A stretch of 11,072 nt of DNA from Methanobacteriota archaeon (lineage in GTDB: Archaea > Thermoplasmatota > Thermoplasmata > RBG-16-68-12). Within the stretch, counting starts at the first letter, position 1, and each line of letters opens with the position of its first letter. The stretch lies in the NCBI GenBank assembly GCA_005879015.1, contig VBMC01000083.1:1-11072 (forward strand). The letters are read 5' to 3'. The notes beneath the pieces were generated by a model. The model had not been told where the DNA came from. It saw only the letters and a program-made list of their open reading frames with translations, and did not search any database. A program made the translations under genes and the position numbers. Shown here one piece after another: positions 1 through 5,256 of this stretch.

Positions 1-1
1 C

Positions 2-295
2 CGCGGGGAGTACCGACCGCCCTGGTTGTGGTCCGTCGTCGAGGTCCTGGAGAGGACGAGGGATCTCAACGCCCACCTGAAGTCCCATCCGACGGCCGGG
101 GGCATGGTGCGGGGGGCCCACAACTGCGGATCGTGCGACCGCAAGGTGGTGAACGCCATCGAGGAATTCTCCCTCGGCCTTCGACACGAGTTCGACGATC
201 TCGCCTGCGAATGCAAGGACGTTTGGCGCGCGTACTCTGATGCCCAAGAGTTCATGTTGACCCCGGCGGACCCGATCGCGATTCTGGAGACGTAA
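2..295 (+). CDS. Hypothetical protein, 3' part only (cysteine pairs)
   Basis: The frame is open from the left edge and ends at TAA 293-295, so about 97 C-terminal residues are visible and the true start lies outside the window. A TTG at 26 could be read as a start, but the frame is open and protein-like before it (RGEYRPPW), so I treat the gene as truncated by the window. Visible features are a CxxC pair in HNCGSCDRK and a CxC in ACECKD, about 40 residues apart, in a mostly helical, charged context. Such spacing could bind a metal, but I do not recognise the family. It is followed after 38 bases by a small conserved gene on the same strand, so the two may be cotranscribed. No function is proposed. 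Confidence 0.5.
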   Translation, partial: RGEYRPPWLWSVVEVLERTRDLNAHLKSHPTAGGMVRGAHNCGSCDRKVVNAIEEFSLGLRHEFDDLACECKDVWRAYSDAQEFMLTPADPIAILET

Positions 296-303
296 CGTTC
301 ATA

Positions 304-319
304 GGAACCGCGAAGTTCC
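304..319. repeat. Short inverted repeat in the 38-base gap before the small gene
   Basis: GGAAC-CGCGAA-GTTCC is a 5-bp inverted repeat with a 6-base loop. It lies between the stop of the upstream gene and the start at 334. It is short and has no following T-run, so it may be chance. No TATA box is evident in this gap. Confidence 0.2.
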
Positions 320-333
320 GGAATCGAATCACG

Positions 334-654
334 ATGCGCGACTACGAGCTGAAACGGGGAATCGCGAAAACCCTCGAGGGCGATGGGCTCCGACAGATTG
401 GCGTGGAGACATTCGGGGAAGCCGGCACGGAGGGGAGCCGCGTCATCGTGTCGTTCGGGGCAATCGAGAAGATGATCGCATGGACGGACGGCAAGAAGCT
501 GTTCGTCGATACGACCATGAAGCCGGGTGCACCGGACCATGTGGCGACGGAGACCATCAAAGCCTTCAACACGTTTCTCGAGAGGGCGACCGGCTACACG
601 GCGAAAGAGCGGAGCAAGAAGGCACAGGCGGCAGCGAAAAAGGGAGGGCCCTGA
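334..654 (+). CDS. Small conserved archaeal protein, possibly DUF5611-like
   Basis: This 106-residue protein starts with ATG and MRDYELKRG and ends in a lysine/alanine-rich tail (KERSKKAQAAAKKGGP). The body alternates short strands and helices: VIVSFGAIEKM, then IAWTDGKKLFVDT, then a helix TETIKAFNTFLERATGY. The MxxYxLKRG opening followed by a 'V-S-x-GA-x-K' strand resembles from memory the small archaeal DUF5611 family. That assignment is tentative and its function is unknown. There is no signal peptide or membrane segment, so it is probably cytosolic; the basic tail could contact nucleic acid, which is speculation. Only a weak ribosome-binding match precedes the ATG. It converges on the rpl12 end of the ribosomal operon, with 53 bases between the two stop codons. 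Confidence 0.65.
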   Translation: MRDYELKRGIAKTLEGDGLRQIGVETFGEAGTEGSRVIVSFGAIEKMIAWTDGKKLFVDTTMKPGAPDHVATETIKAFNTFLERATGYTAKERSKKAQAAAKKGGP

Positions 655-662
655 GGGCTCTC
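637..662 (-). terminator. Candidate terminator of the uL1-uL10-P1 operon
   Basis: Read on the minus strand, 662 to 637 gives a GC-rich stem (GAGAGCCC / GGGCCCTC, 7 of 8 pairs, loop TCA), then CC and five T residues. Archaeal termination depends mainly on T-runs, so the T5 at 641-637 is the relevant part and the hairpin is supporting. It lies about 45-70 bases beyond the rpl12 stop and inside the 3' end of the convergent small gene. The T-run is short, so confidence is limited. Confidence 0.4.
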
Positions 663-707
663 TCGCTGACGCTCGGCCTGACGTGAAGGGGGGACGGGGG
701 CTCCGGT

Positions 708-1016
708 TCAACCGAAGAGCGCACCGAGTCCCGCTGCCGCCTCTTCTTCGGAGACTTTCTCTTCTTCCTTCTTCTCCTCTTTCTTCTTCTCTTCCTTCTT
801 TTCGGCGGCGGGCGCGGCCGCGGGGGCGGCGGCGGGCAACGCGACGGCGGCCTTCAGGGCCTCGTCGATGTTCACGCCTTCCAGCGCGGCCGCGAGGGCC
901 TTCACGCGGGTCTCATCGACCTTCACGCCGGCGGCGGTCAGGACTTTCTTCAGATTGTCCTCGTTCACCGGCTTGCCGGCCGCGTGCAGGACCAGCGCGC
1001 CATAGATGTATTCCAT
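708..1016 (-). CDS. rpl12: Ribosomal protein P1/L12 (stalk protein)
   Basis: This 102-residue acidic stalk protein forms dimers that bind uL10 and recruit translational GTPases to the large subunit. Residues 1-57 form the helical dimerisation domain, starting [21 protein letters not shown]. An Ala/Pro hinge ([13 protein letters not shown]) follows, then a Lys/Glu-rich linker and the conserved archaeal/eukaryotic tail [13 protein letters not shown]. Length is typical for archaeal P1. ATG at 1016 is preceded by a strong Shine-Dalgarno GGAGGTGA (1023-1030) at a 6-base spacing. It is the last gene of the uL1-uL10-P1 operon, starting 25 bases after the uL10 stop. Confidence 0.97.
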   Translation of the reverse strand: MEYIYGALVLHAAGKPVNEDNLKKVLTAAGVKVDETRVKALAAALEGVNIDEALKAAVALPAAAPAAAPAAEKKEEKKKEEKKEEEKVSEEEAAAGLGALFG

Positions 1017-1041
1017 CCGTGTTCACCTCCTTGTTCGATCA

Positions 1042-1923
1042 TCATCCAATTTGTGAGCGGAGCTCCTCATCGGCCGCACCGGGTGCCCGGGCCGCGAGGG
1101 CGAGCATCTGGGCCTGGGCCTTGGCCAACAGGAGCTTGACCGTTTCCTTCGTCGGGAACTCCGATTCGACCGCGAGACTGATGGCCTCCGAATGAGCTTT
1201 CGCGAGGAGCTGGCGAATCGTCCCCTTGGTCGGGTAGGCCGCCGCGAGCGCGAGGGCGAGGGCTTCCATGCCCGCCTGGGCAATCTGGCCCCGGACGACC
1301 ACATCGTCGATGGCGAGCGCATCGCGCTGGAAGACCGTCCCCGCCTCGTATGCACCGCGCAGGTCCAGGCCCACCACGAGGGGGAAAATCTCGAGCCTTG
1401 CGAGCTGTTGAGCGACGTCCCTCGGAATTCGCTGCCCGGCCTTCACCATGAGTTTGTCCTGACGGATGACGACCTTCCCGCGCTCGATCGCGGCGGGGAT
1501 GCCGGCCTTCTGGAGCTCCCCGACGACGGGACCGGGTTTGAAAGGCGTCTCGCCCGCCCGGACCCAGAGGTCCTCGGGAGCGGCTTCACCTCCTCGGGCG
1601 GGGGCCCGCGTCTTCGTCGCCTCGAGTTCCTTGAACAGACGGAACGGATTGATGTCGGCGGTCACGACCGCGGTCTGCCCGTCGATCGTCTCCCCCAATT
1701 TCACGAGATCCGGTTTCTTTGCGTTCGCCTGTTCCAGCGCGAGCCGGAGCAGATTGTTCTTTGCGACCGTAATCGTCGCGCGGCCCCAGAGTTTCTTGCG
1801 GATCGCCTGGAACTGCGGCGCGGGGATCCCGTGGATGTTCACGATCCCGACTACCTGCGCCTTGGCGCATCGAGAGGCAAGATCCTCCACGAGCCGTTTC
1901 TTGACCGGAGCGACGTGGGCCAT
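1042..1923 (-). CDS. rpl10: Ribosomal protein uL10 (P0), lacking the usual acidic C-terminal tail
   Basis: This protein anchors P1/L12 dimers and binds 23S rRNA at the stalk base. It has 293 residues from the ATG at 1923 (MAHVAPVKK). An in-frame GTG at 1932 is rejected because it is part of the Shine-Dalgarno AGGTGATC. Recognisable parts are the rRNA-binding N-terminal domain, with KNNLLRLAL around 55-63, and the archaeal/eukaryotic inserted domain with TPFKPGPVVGELQKAGIPAA (126-145). At the C-terminus are helical P1-binding repeats, seen as YPTKGTIRQLLAKA (230-243) and FPTKETVKLLLAKA (256-269), a 26-residue period. The protein ends ADEELRSQIG. The acidic linker and LGALFG tail usual in archaeal P0 are absent, although the neighbouring P1 has them. 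It sits 10 bases after the uL1 stop. Confidence 0.95.
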   Translation of the reverse strand: MAHVAPVKKRLVEDLASRCAKAQVVGIVNIHGIPAPQFQAIRKKLWGRATITVAKNNLLRLALEQANAKKPDLVKLGETIDGQTAVVTADINPFRLFKELEATKTRAPARGGEAAPEDLWVRAGETPFKPGPVVGELQKAGIPAAIERGKVVIRQDKLMVKAGQRIPRDVAQQLARLEIFPLVVGLDLRGAYEAGTVFQRDALAIDDVVVRGQIAQAGMEALALALAAAYPTKGTIRQLLAKAHSEAISLAVESEFPTKETVKLLLAKAQAQMLALAARAPGAADEELRSQIG

Positions 1924-1926
1924 CGA

Positions 1927-1934
1927 GATCACCT
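1927..1934 (-). promoter_or_regulatory. Shine-Dalgarno that fixes the uL10 start
   Basis: Minus-strand AGGTGATC lies directly after the uL1 TAA, with GGTGA five bases before ATG 1923. The GTG inside it (1932) is in frame but would have no upstream site. The same arrangement and the same 5-base spacing occur at secE. Confidence 0.7.
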
Positions 1935-2572
1935 TAGAGGTACTTCACCGCGGGACCCATCGTCGTTTTCACGTAGGCCGATTGGATGTTGAAGCGTCCC
2001 CGCTCGAGCTTTCCCACGACCCGCCGCATCAGAGCGTCCAAGTTCTCCGCGAGATCCTCGGGAGGCATGTCCCGCGTGCCAATCGCGGCATGGAACGTCC
2101 GCTTGTCCCGACTCCGAACGCGGACCGTGTTCCGCATCGCGGTGATCAGGTTCGTCGGGTCTGCCGTGGGCGGCACCGGTCGCGGCATCTTCCCCCGAGG
2201 TCCCAGGACGACACCGAGTCGCTTCCCGATCACGGGCATCAACGGCGCCTCGGCGATGAAGAAGTCGCACGATTGCGCGAGGGCGCGAGCCTTTCTCTTG
2301 TCGGTCGCGTATTCCTCGATCTCCTGCGGTTGGATGACCAAATCCGCGACGTTTCTCGCCTTCAGGGCAAGCTCGCCGGAAGCGAACACGCAGATGCGAA
2401 TCGGTTTGCCACGTCCCTTCGGCAGGACTACTTCCTCGTCCACCCTGTTCTTCGGGACCGACAAGTCGATGTCTCGCAGGTTCACGGCGAGCTCGACGGA
2501 CTCCTTGAACTGCCGAGGCTTTGCTGCCTCCAGGAGCTTCCGGATGGTCTCGACCGAATGCTTGTCCGCCAC
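1934..2572 (-). CDS. rpl1: Ribosomal protein uL1
   Basis: This 212-residue protein forms the mobile L1 stalk that helps eject E-site tRNA. In several archaea it also represses its own operon by binding its mRNA. Family features are the opening helix VETIRKLLEAAKPRQFKESV and the strand ELAVNLRDIDLSVPKNRVDE. Also present are VVLPKGRGK, the interdomain VLGPRGKMPRPVPPTADPT and the closing NIQSAYVKTTMGPAVKYL. Length is normal for archaea. The start is a GTG at 2572 (VADKHSVE, read as Met), with AGGTGG at 2582-2587 nine bases upstream. An ATG at 2579 lies between them but in another frame. It is the first gene of the uL1-uL10-P1 operon, with a TATA box at 2645-2653. Confidence 0.96.
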   Translation of the reverse strand: MADKHSVETIRKLLEAAKPRQFKESVELAVNLRDIDLSVPKNRVDEEVVLPKGRGKPIRICVFASGELALKARNVADLVIQPQEIEEYATDKRKARALAQSCDFFIAEAPLMPVIGKRLGVVLGPRGKMPRPVPPTADPTNLITAMRNTVRVRSRDKRTFHAAIGTRDMPPEDLAENLDALMRRVVGKLERGRFNIQSAYVKTTMGPAVKYL

Positions 2573-2579
2573 GGAACAT

Positions 2580-2596
2580 CGCCACCTGCAGTACCC
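2580..2596 (-). repeat. 17-nt element over the uL1 ribosome-binding site (copy 1)
   Basis: The minus strand reads GGGTACTGCAGGTGGCG, ending seven bases before the uL1 GTG start. The same sequence with one mismatch covers the ribosome-binding site of the distal ftsZ at 8802-8818. It includes the Shine-Dalgarno AGGTGG, but the identity extends well past that core. Confidence 0.5.
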
Positions 2597-2644
2597 TCGG
2601 CCAATCCAGCCTCCTGCAAAGGGAAGGCGACGAAAGGGCGTGGG

Positions 2645-2653
2645 CTTAATAAG
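2645..2653 (-). promoter_or_regulatory. Promoter TATA box of the uL1-uL10-P1 operon
   Basis: Minus-strand CTTATTAAG is preceded by a purine-rich AGAAAC that fits a TFB recognition element. At archaeal spacing, transcription would start near 2622, giving a leader of about 50 bases before the GTG. It is the clearest AT-rich element in the 185-base gap upstream. The rest of that gap holds only a short GC hairpin at 2675-2688. Confidence 0.55.
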
Positions 2654-2757
2654 GTTTCTGGGGCCGAATCAGAGGCGGCGCTCGCCGCGCGTCGTTTCGC
2701 CTTTCAGTCCGATAGAGGCAATCCGGAATCGTCGCGGCACGATGTTCGTGGCATGAG

Positions 2758-3654
2758 TCAACTCCAAGGAAGGCGCCGCATCAAGGATTTCGGAACGACG
2801 AGCTTGGCCGTCCGCCAGGGATCAACGTCTTGGCTAATCCGGAGGTCGCACGCGATGCTAGCAAGCATGTACGCCTCGTGCCAAGGGAGATCCGCGCCGC
2901 GCGCGAGTAACTGGACCCCGTCGTGCGTCGCGAGTTTGGCCGCCTCGTCCAAGGTCGGAGCGCTCGCCAGCGCCATCCACGAGTCGGACGTCTCGACGAG
3001 CGGTCGATTCATTCGGAGTCCGCGGAGGACATCGACCTTCGCGCGAATGGTCCCGGTGATTTCAATTCCCGTCACGCAAACCTCGCCATCGGACATCAGG
3101 GCGTGGATGTCTCCCATCGCAAGTTGGGCGCCCGGTTGGAATACGGGAAGATACACGGAGTTTCCCTTCGAGATCTCCTTCGTATCCAGGTTCCCGCCGT
3201 GATCCCCCGGGTAGAAGGTCGTCCACTCCTTCGCCGCGGGCGCCACCCCAATCGTCCCAACGTGCGGTCGCACCGGGAGTCGAATTCGCTTCGAAAAGAC
3301 CGCGATGCCATCCTCGATCGGGATCACCTTGGTCCGCGGTCGGTCGACCTCGTCGCCCAAGACACCGTGACCGGAGACGATCGACTGGAAACCCCACTCG
3401 GCCACACGGATACCCCGAATCTGGACCCGAATGACATCCCCCGGACGGGATCCGACCACCCGGACAGGTCCGGTGGCCCCGTTGACTCGGTCCATGTCCA
3501 GTTGATCAAGCGTGTCGTTCTCCGTCCGAATCTGACCCCCACACGCATCCTGACACACGAACTCCACGGTCTCTCCCGATCGGACCGTTGCGATCGGAGT
3601 CAGATCGGGTCCGAACGTGTACGTGACGCCGTCTTGGAACGAAATCCGTCTCAT
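2758..3654 (-). CDS. Acetamidase/formamidase family amidohydrolase
   Basis: This 298-residue protein has a length typical of the FmdA/AmdA family, which hydrolyses acetamide or formamide to ammonia and the carboxylate. Diagnostic segments are RPHVGTIGVAPA (129-140), PGDHGGNLD (149-157), GDIHALMSDGEV (181-192) and, near the C-terminus, DLRISQDVDPW (270-280). The conserved His and Asp residues of these segments are present, so it looks intact. Family members vary in substrate, so formamide, acetamide or another short amide are all possible. No signal peptide is seen and it should be cytosolic. ATG 3654 has GAGG (3663-3666) eight bases upstream. It is divergent from a TrmB-type regulator, its most likely controller by position. 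A separate promoter serves uL1 downstream. Confidence 0.93.
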   Translation of the reverse strand: MRRISFQDGVTYTFGPDLTPIATVRSGETVEFVCQDACGGQIRTENDTLDQLDMDRVNGATGPVRVVGSRPGDVIRVQIRGIRVAEWGFQSIVSGHGVLGDEVDRPRTKVIPIEDGIAVFSKRIRLPVRPHVGTIGVAPAAKEWTTFYPGDHGGNLDTKEISKGNSVYLPVFQPGAQLAMGDIHALMSDGEVCVTGIEITGTIRAKVDVLRGLRMNRPLVETSDSWMALASAPTLDEAAKLATHDGVQLLARGADLPWHEAYMLASIACDLRISQDVDPWRTAKLVVPKSLMRRLPWS

Positions 3655-3688
3655 CGAAGCCGCCTCATCCGACAGAACCGGTACACGG

Positions 3689-3696
3689 TAGATAAG
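3689..3696 (-). promoter_or_regulatory. Possible TATA box of the acetamidase gene
   Basis: Minus-strand CTTATCTA lies 35-42 bases upstream of ATG 3654. It would place the transcription start near 3667 and the GAGG ribosome site at the very 5' end of the mRNA. A more AT-rich alternative (GATAATAG, about 3770-3777) would give a leader near 90 bases. Confidence 0.3.
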
Positions 3697-3771
3697 CGGC
3701 GCGGCGGCAGGCGTGTCAGCAATTCCATCGGTCCCTCCCTGTCATGCGAGATTCCAGAATCTTGTTGCCTA

Positions 3772-3792
3772 TTATCATCCCTAGACTGATAA
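3772..3792. promoter_or_regulatory. Inverted repeat, candidate operator between the divergent genes
   Basis: TTATCA-N9-TGATAA is a perfect 6-bp inverted repeat in the AT-rich part of the 178-base region between the acetamidase and regulator starts. The half-site centres are 15 bases apart, more than one helical turn, which is plausible for a dimeric winged-helix protein. It also overlaps the best TATA-like sequences for rightward transcription. It does not match the TACTTT-N3-AAAGTA TrmB box recalled from Thermococcus. Confidence 0.4.
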
Positions 3793-3832
3793 CCACGCAA
3801 TGCTTTTGTAGGGAAAGCCATTGGCCACAACC

Positions 3833-4654
3833 ATGCGGGAGGAGGACGCGGTAAGGGCCCTCGAAACTCTAGGGCTAACCGGGAAGGAAGCGGCCGCCTA
3901 CTTGAACCTGCAGCGGAGCGGGGCTTCGAGCGCGCAGCAGGTGAGTCAGTTGCTGGGGGTGCAATACCCGGCCGTGTATCGCATCCTGCAATCTCTCCAG
4001 TCCAAGGGATGGATTGACATCTCTCGGGAGCGGCCGAACCGATACCGGGCGAGAGCCCCGCGCATCGTCGCGGAAGAGGCGCGGCAGTCGAGGCATGACG
4101 ACCTGCTCGCGGCCGCCGAGGTCATTGCGGAACTGAAGGAAGCACCTCCGCCGAAGGGTCGGGACGCGGATACGGACCTGTGGATTTACAAAGGGGCCGA
4201 GCCGATTGGTCGGAAGTTGCGAGAGGTGGTCCTCTCGAGCAACAGCCAAATCCTCTGCGTGAGTCCGTTTCCCGTCGCTCCAGAAATCCTTAGGCTCTTG
4301 TTCGACGCCCTCGGACGATCCCGACGGCGCGTCCGTGTCGTGCTCAGCGAAACAAACCGGCCGGATCTCGCGGAAATCGGCGGCCTCCTCAGTCGCAACG
4401 TTCGCGTCCAGTTTCACTTTCCTCCGCGACCGCTCCCGAAAACCCGGTTGGCCCACACCTACGTCTTCCCGAGCGACGAGGAAGTCTTCATCTTGAATTC
4501 CTTTTATCGGGATGGTGAGTTCGTTTCCGACAAACTTCAGGGGCTATGGGTCGGGGACATGGATTTCGTCCGCGTACAGCTCGAGGCGATGCTCCTCGAC
4601 TTGTCTGAGCCCCGCGGGCGAAGGGCGCTCCCCCGATCCAGGCAATTCGAATGA
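3833..4654 (+). CDS. TrmB-family transcriptional regulator
   Basis: The N-terminal winged helix-turn-helix runs from about residue 4 to 72 (ALETLGLTGKEAAAYLNL, then a recognition helix near VQYPAVYRILQSLQSKGW), as in TrmB/MarR-like archaeal regulators. A short linker leads to a C-terminal phospholipase-D-like domain (about 115-262) with WIYKGAEPIGRKLREVV, ILCVSPFP, RVRVVLSETNR and FILNSFYRDGEF. The separate sugar-binding domain of canonical TrmB is not obvious, so the effector is unknown. I chose ATG 3833 (273 residues); a TTG at 3821 would add MATT and has a weak AGGGA upstream. It is divergent from the acetamidase gene, and its stop is four bases from the convergent rpl11 stop. Control of the amidase, and autoregulation, are inferences from position. 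Confidence 0.87.
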   Translation: MREEDAVRALETLGLTGKEAAAYLNLQRSGASSAQQVSQLLGVQYPAVYRILQSLQSKGWIDISRERPNRYRARAPRIVAEEARQSRHDDLLAAAEVIAELKEAPPPKGRDADTDLWIYKGAEPIGRKLREVVLSSNSQILCVSPFPVAPEILRLLFDALGRSRRRVRVVLSETNRPDLAEIGGLLSRNVRVQFHFPPRPLPKTRLAHTYVFPSDEEVFILNSFYRDGEFVSDKLQGLWVGDMDFVRVQLEAMLLDLSEPRGRRALPRSRQFE

Positions 4655-4658
4655 TCGA

Positions 4659-5138
4659 TCAACCGGCCAGCTGCTTGTCGTATTTGCCCGCCTGAATCTC
4701 CTTCGAGGCGTCCTTCGCGGACTTTCCATCTACGGTGACGCCCATTGAGACACAGGTCCCGACGACCTCGAGGACGCGGGCTCTCAGGGTTTTCGCGAGC
4801 ATGGCGTCCGCCTTCATGTTCGCGACCTTGATCGCTTGATTCAAGGATAGGTTGCCGACCCGGGTTTTGCCCGCGTCTCCAGAACCCTTTTCGACCTTCA
4901 GTTCCTTGACAATCAAGGCAGAGGTTGGCGGGGTGCCGACCTCGATCGAGAAGCCCTTCGTCTTGGGGTCGACGAGGAGGGTGACGGGGACCTTCATCCC
5001 CTCAAAGGATTTCGTCTTCTCGTTGATCGCCTTGAGGATCTCCACGATGTTCACTCCGAGAGGTCCGAGGGCAGGGCCTAACGGGGGTCCGGGCGTCGCC
5101 TTGCCGCCGTCGACAAGAACTTGTAGCTTCTCGACCAT
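4659..5138 (-). CDS. rpl11: Ribosomal protein uL11
   Basis: This 159-residue protein binds the GTPase-associated region of 23S rRNA at the stalk base. The N-terminal domain carries the proline-rich segment PGPPLGPALGPLG with VNIVEILKAINEKT. The C-terminal rRNA-binding domain includes VGNLSLNQAIKVANMKADAM and VVGTCVSMGVTVDGK. Length and motifs are normal for archaeal uL11. ATG 5138 is preceded by GAGGT (5147-5151), eight bases upstream. In many archaea uL11 directly precedes uL1; here the regulator/acetamidase pair intervenes. It follows spt5 after a 118-base gap with its own possible TATA box. Confidence 0.96.
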   Translation of the reverse strand: MVEKLQVLVDGGKATPGPPLGPALGPLGVNIVEILKAINEKTKSFEGMKVPVTLLVDPKTKGFSIEVGTPPTSALIVKELKVEKGSGDAGKTRVGNLSLNQAIKVANMKADAMLAKTLRARVLEVVGTCVSMGVTVDGKSAKDASKEIQAGKYDKQLAG

Positions 5139-5179
5139 GGAACGGAACCTCGGTCGGCCGGCCTCAGCCGGCGTTCCGG

Positions 5180-5187
5180 CATAAACG
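5180..5187 (-). promoter_or_regulatory. Possible TATA box of rpl11
   Basis: Minus-strand CGTTTATG follows GAAA, a fair TFB-element/TATA arrangement. It predicts a start near 5160 and a leader of about 20 bases. The match is only moderate, and readthrough from spt5 is an alternative. Confidence 0.35.
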
Positions 5188-5256
5188 TTTCGTCGATGGC
5201 CGTCGGTTTGTATCGGTTTCCTCGAAACCCGGGTCCATCCGTCGAACGCGCGGGGC

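Noticed and set aside
527..1195. Arg/Pro/Ser-rich plus-strand frame of 222 codons
   Set aside because: It is antisense to rpl12 and part of uL10. The low-complexity composition is what the Lys/Glu/Ala-rich rpl12 sequence gives when read backwards.
1924..1932. GTG at 1932 as the uL10 start
   Set aside because: It is part of the Shine-Dalgarno AGGTGATC that serves ATG 1923.
1929..2585. A 218-codon frame opening near the uL1 start, which also contains ATG 2579
   Set aside because: It overlaps uL1 in another frame, and its translation has no resemblance to a known protein. The uL1 frame is certain.
2675..2688. GCGGCG-CT-CGCCGC hairpin as terminator of the acetamidase gene
   Set aside because: The loop is too small, no T-run follows on the minus strand, and base composition alone can explain it.
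1466..3202. Very long plus-strand open frame of 578 codons
   Set aside because: It runs antisense through uL10, uL1 and the acetamidase, crosses promoters and has no recognisable domain. GC-rich codon use leaves the opposite frames open by default.
5157..5172. GCCGGC-CTCA-GCCGGC hairpin upstream of rpl11, as a riboswitch or terminator
   Set aside because: No T-run follows, half of it would lie upstream of the predicted transcript start, and such palindromes are frequent in GC-rich DNA.
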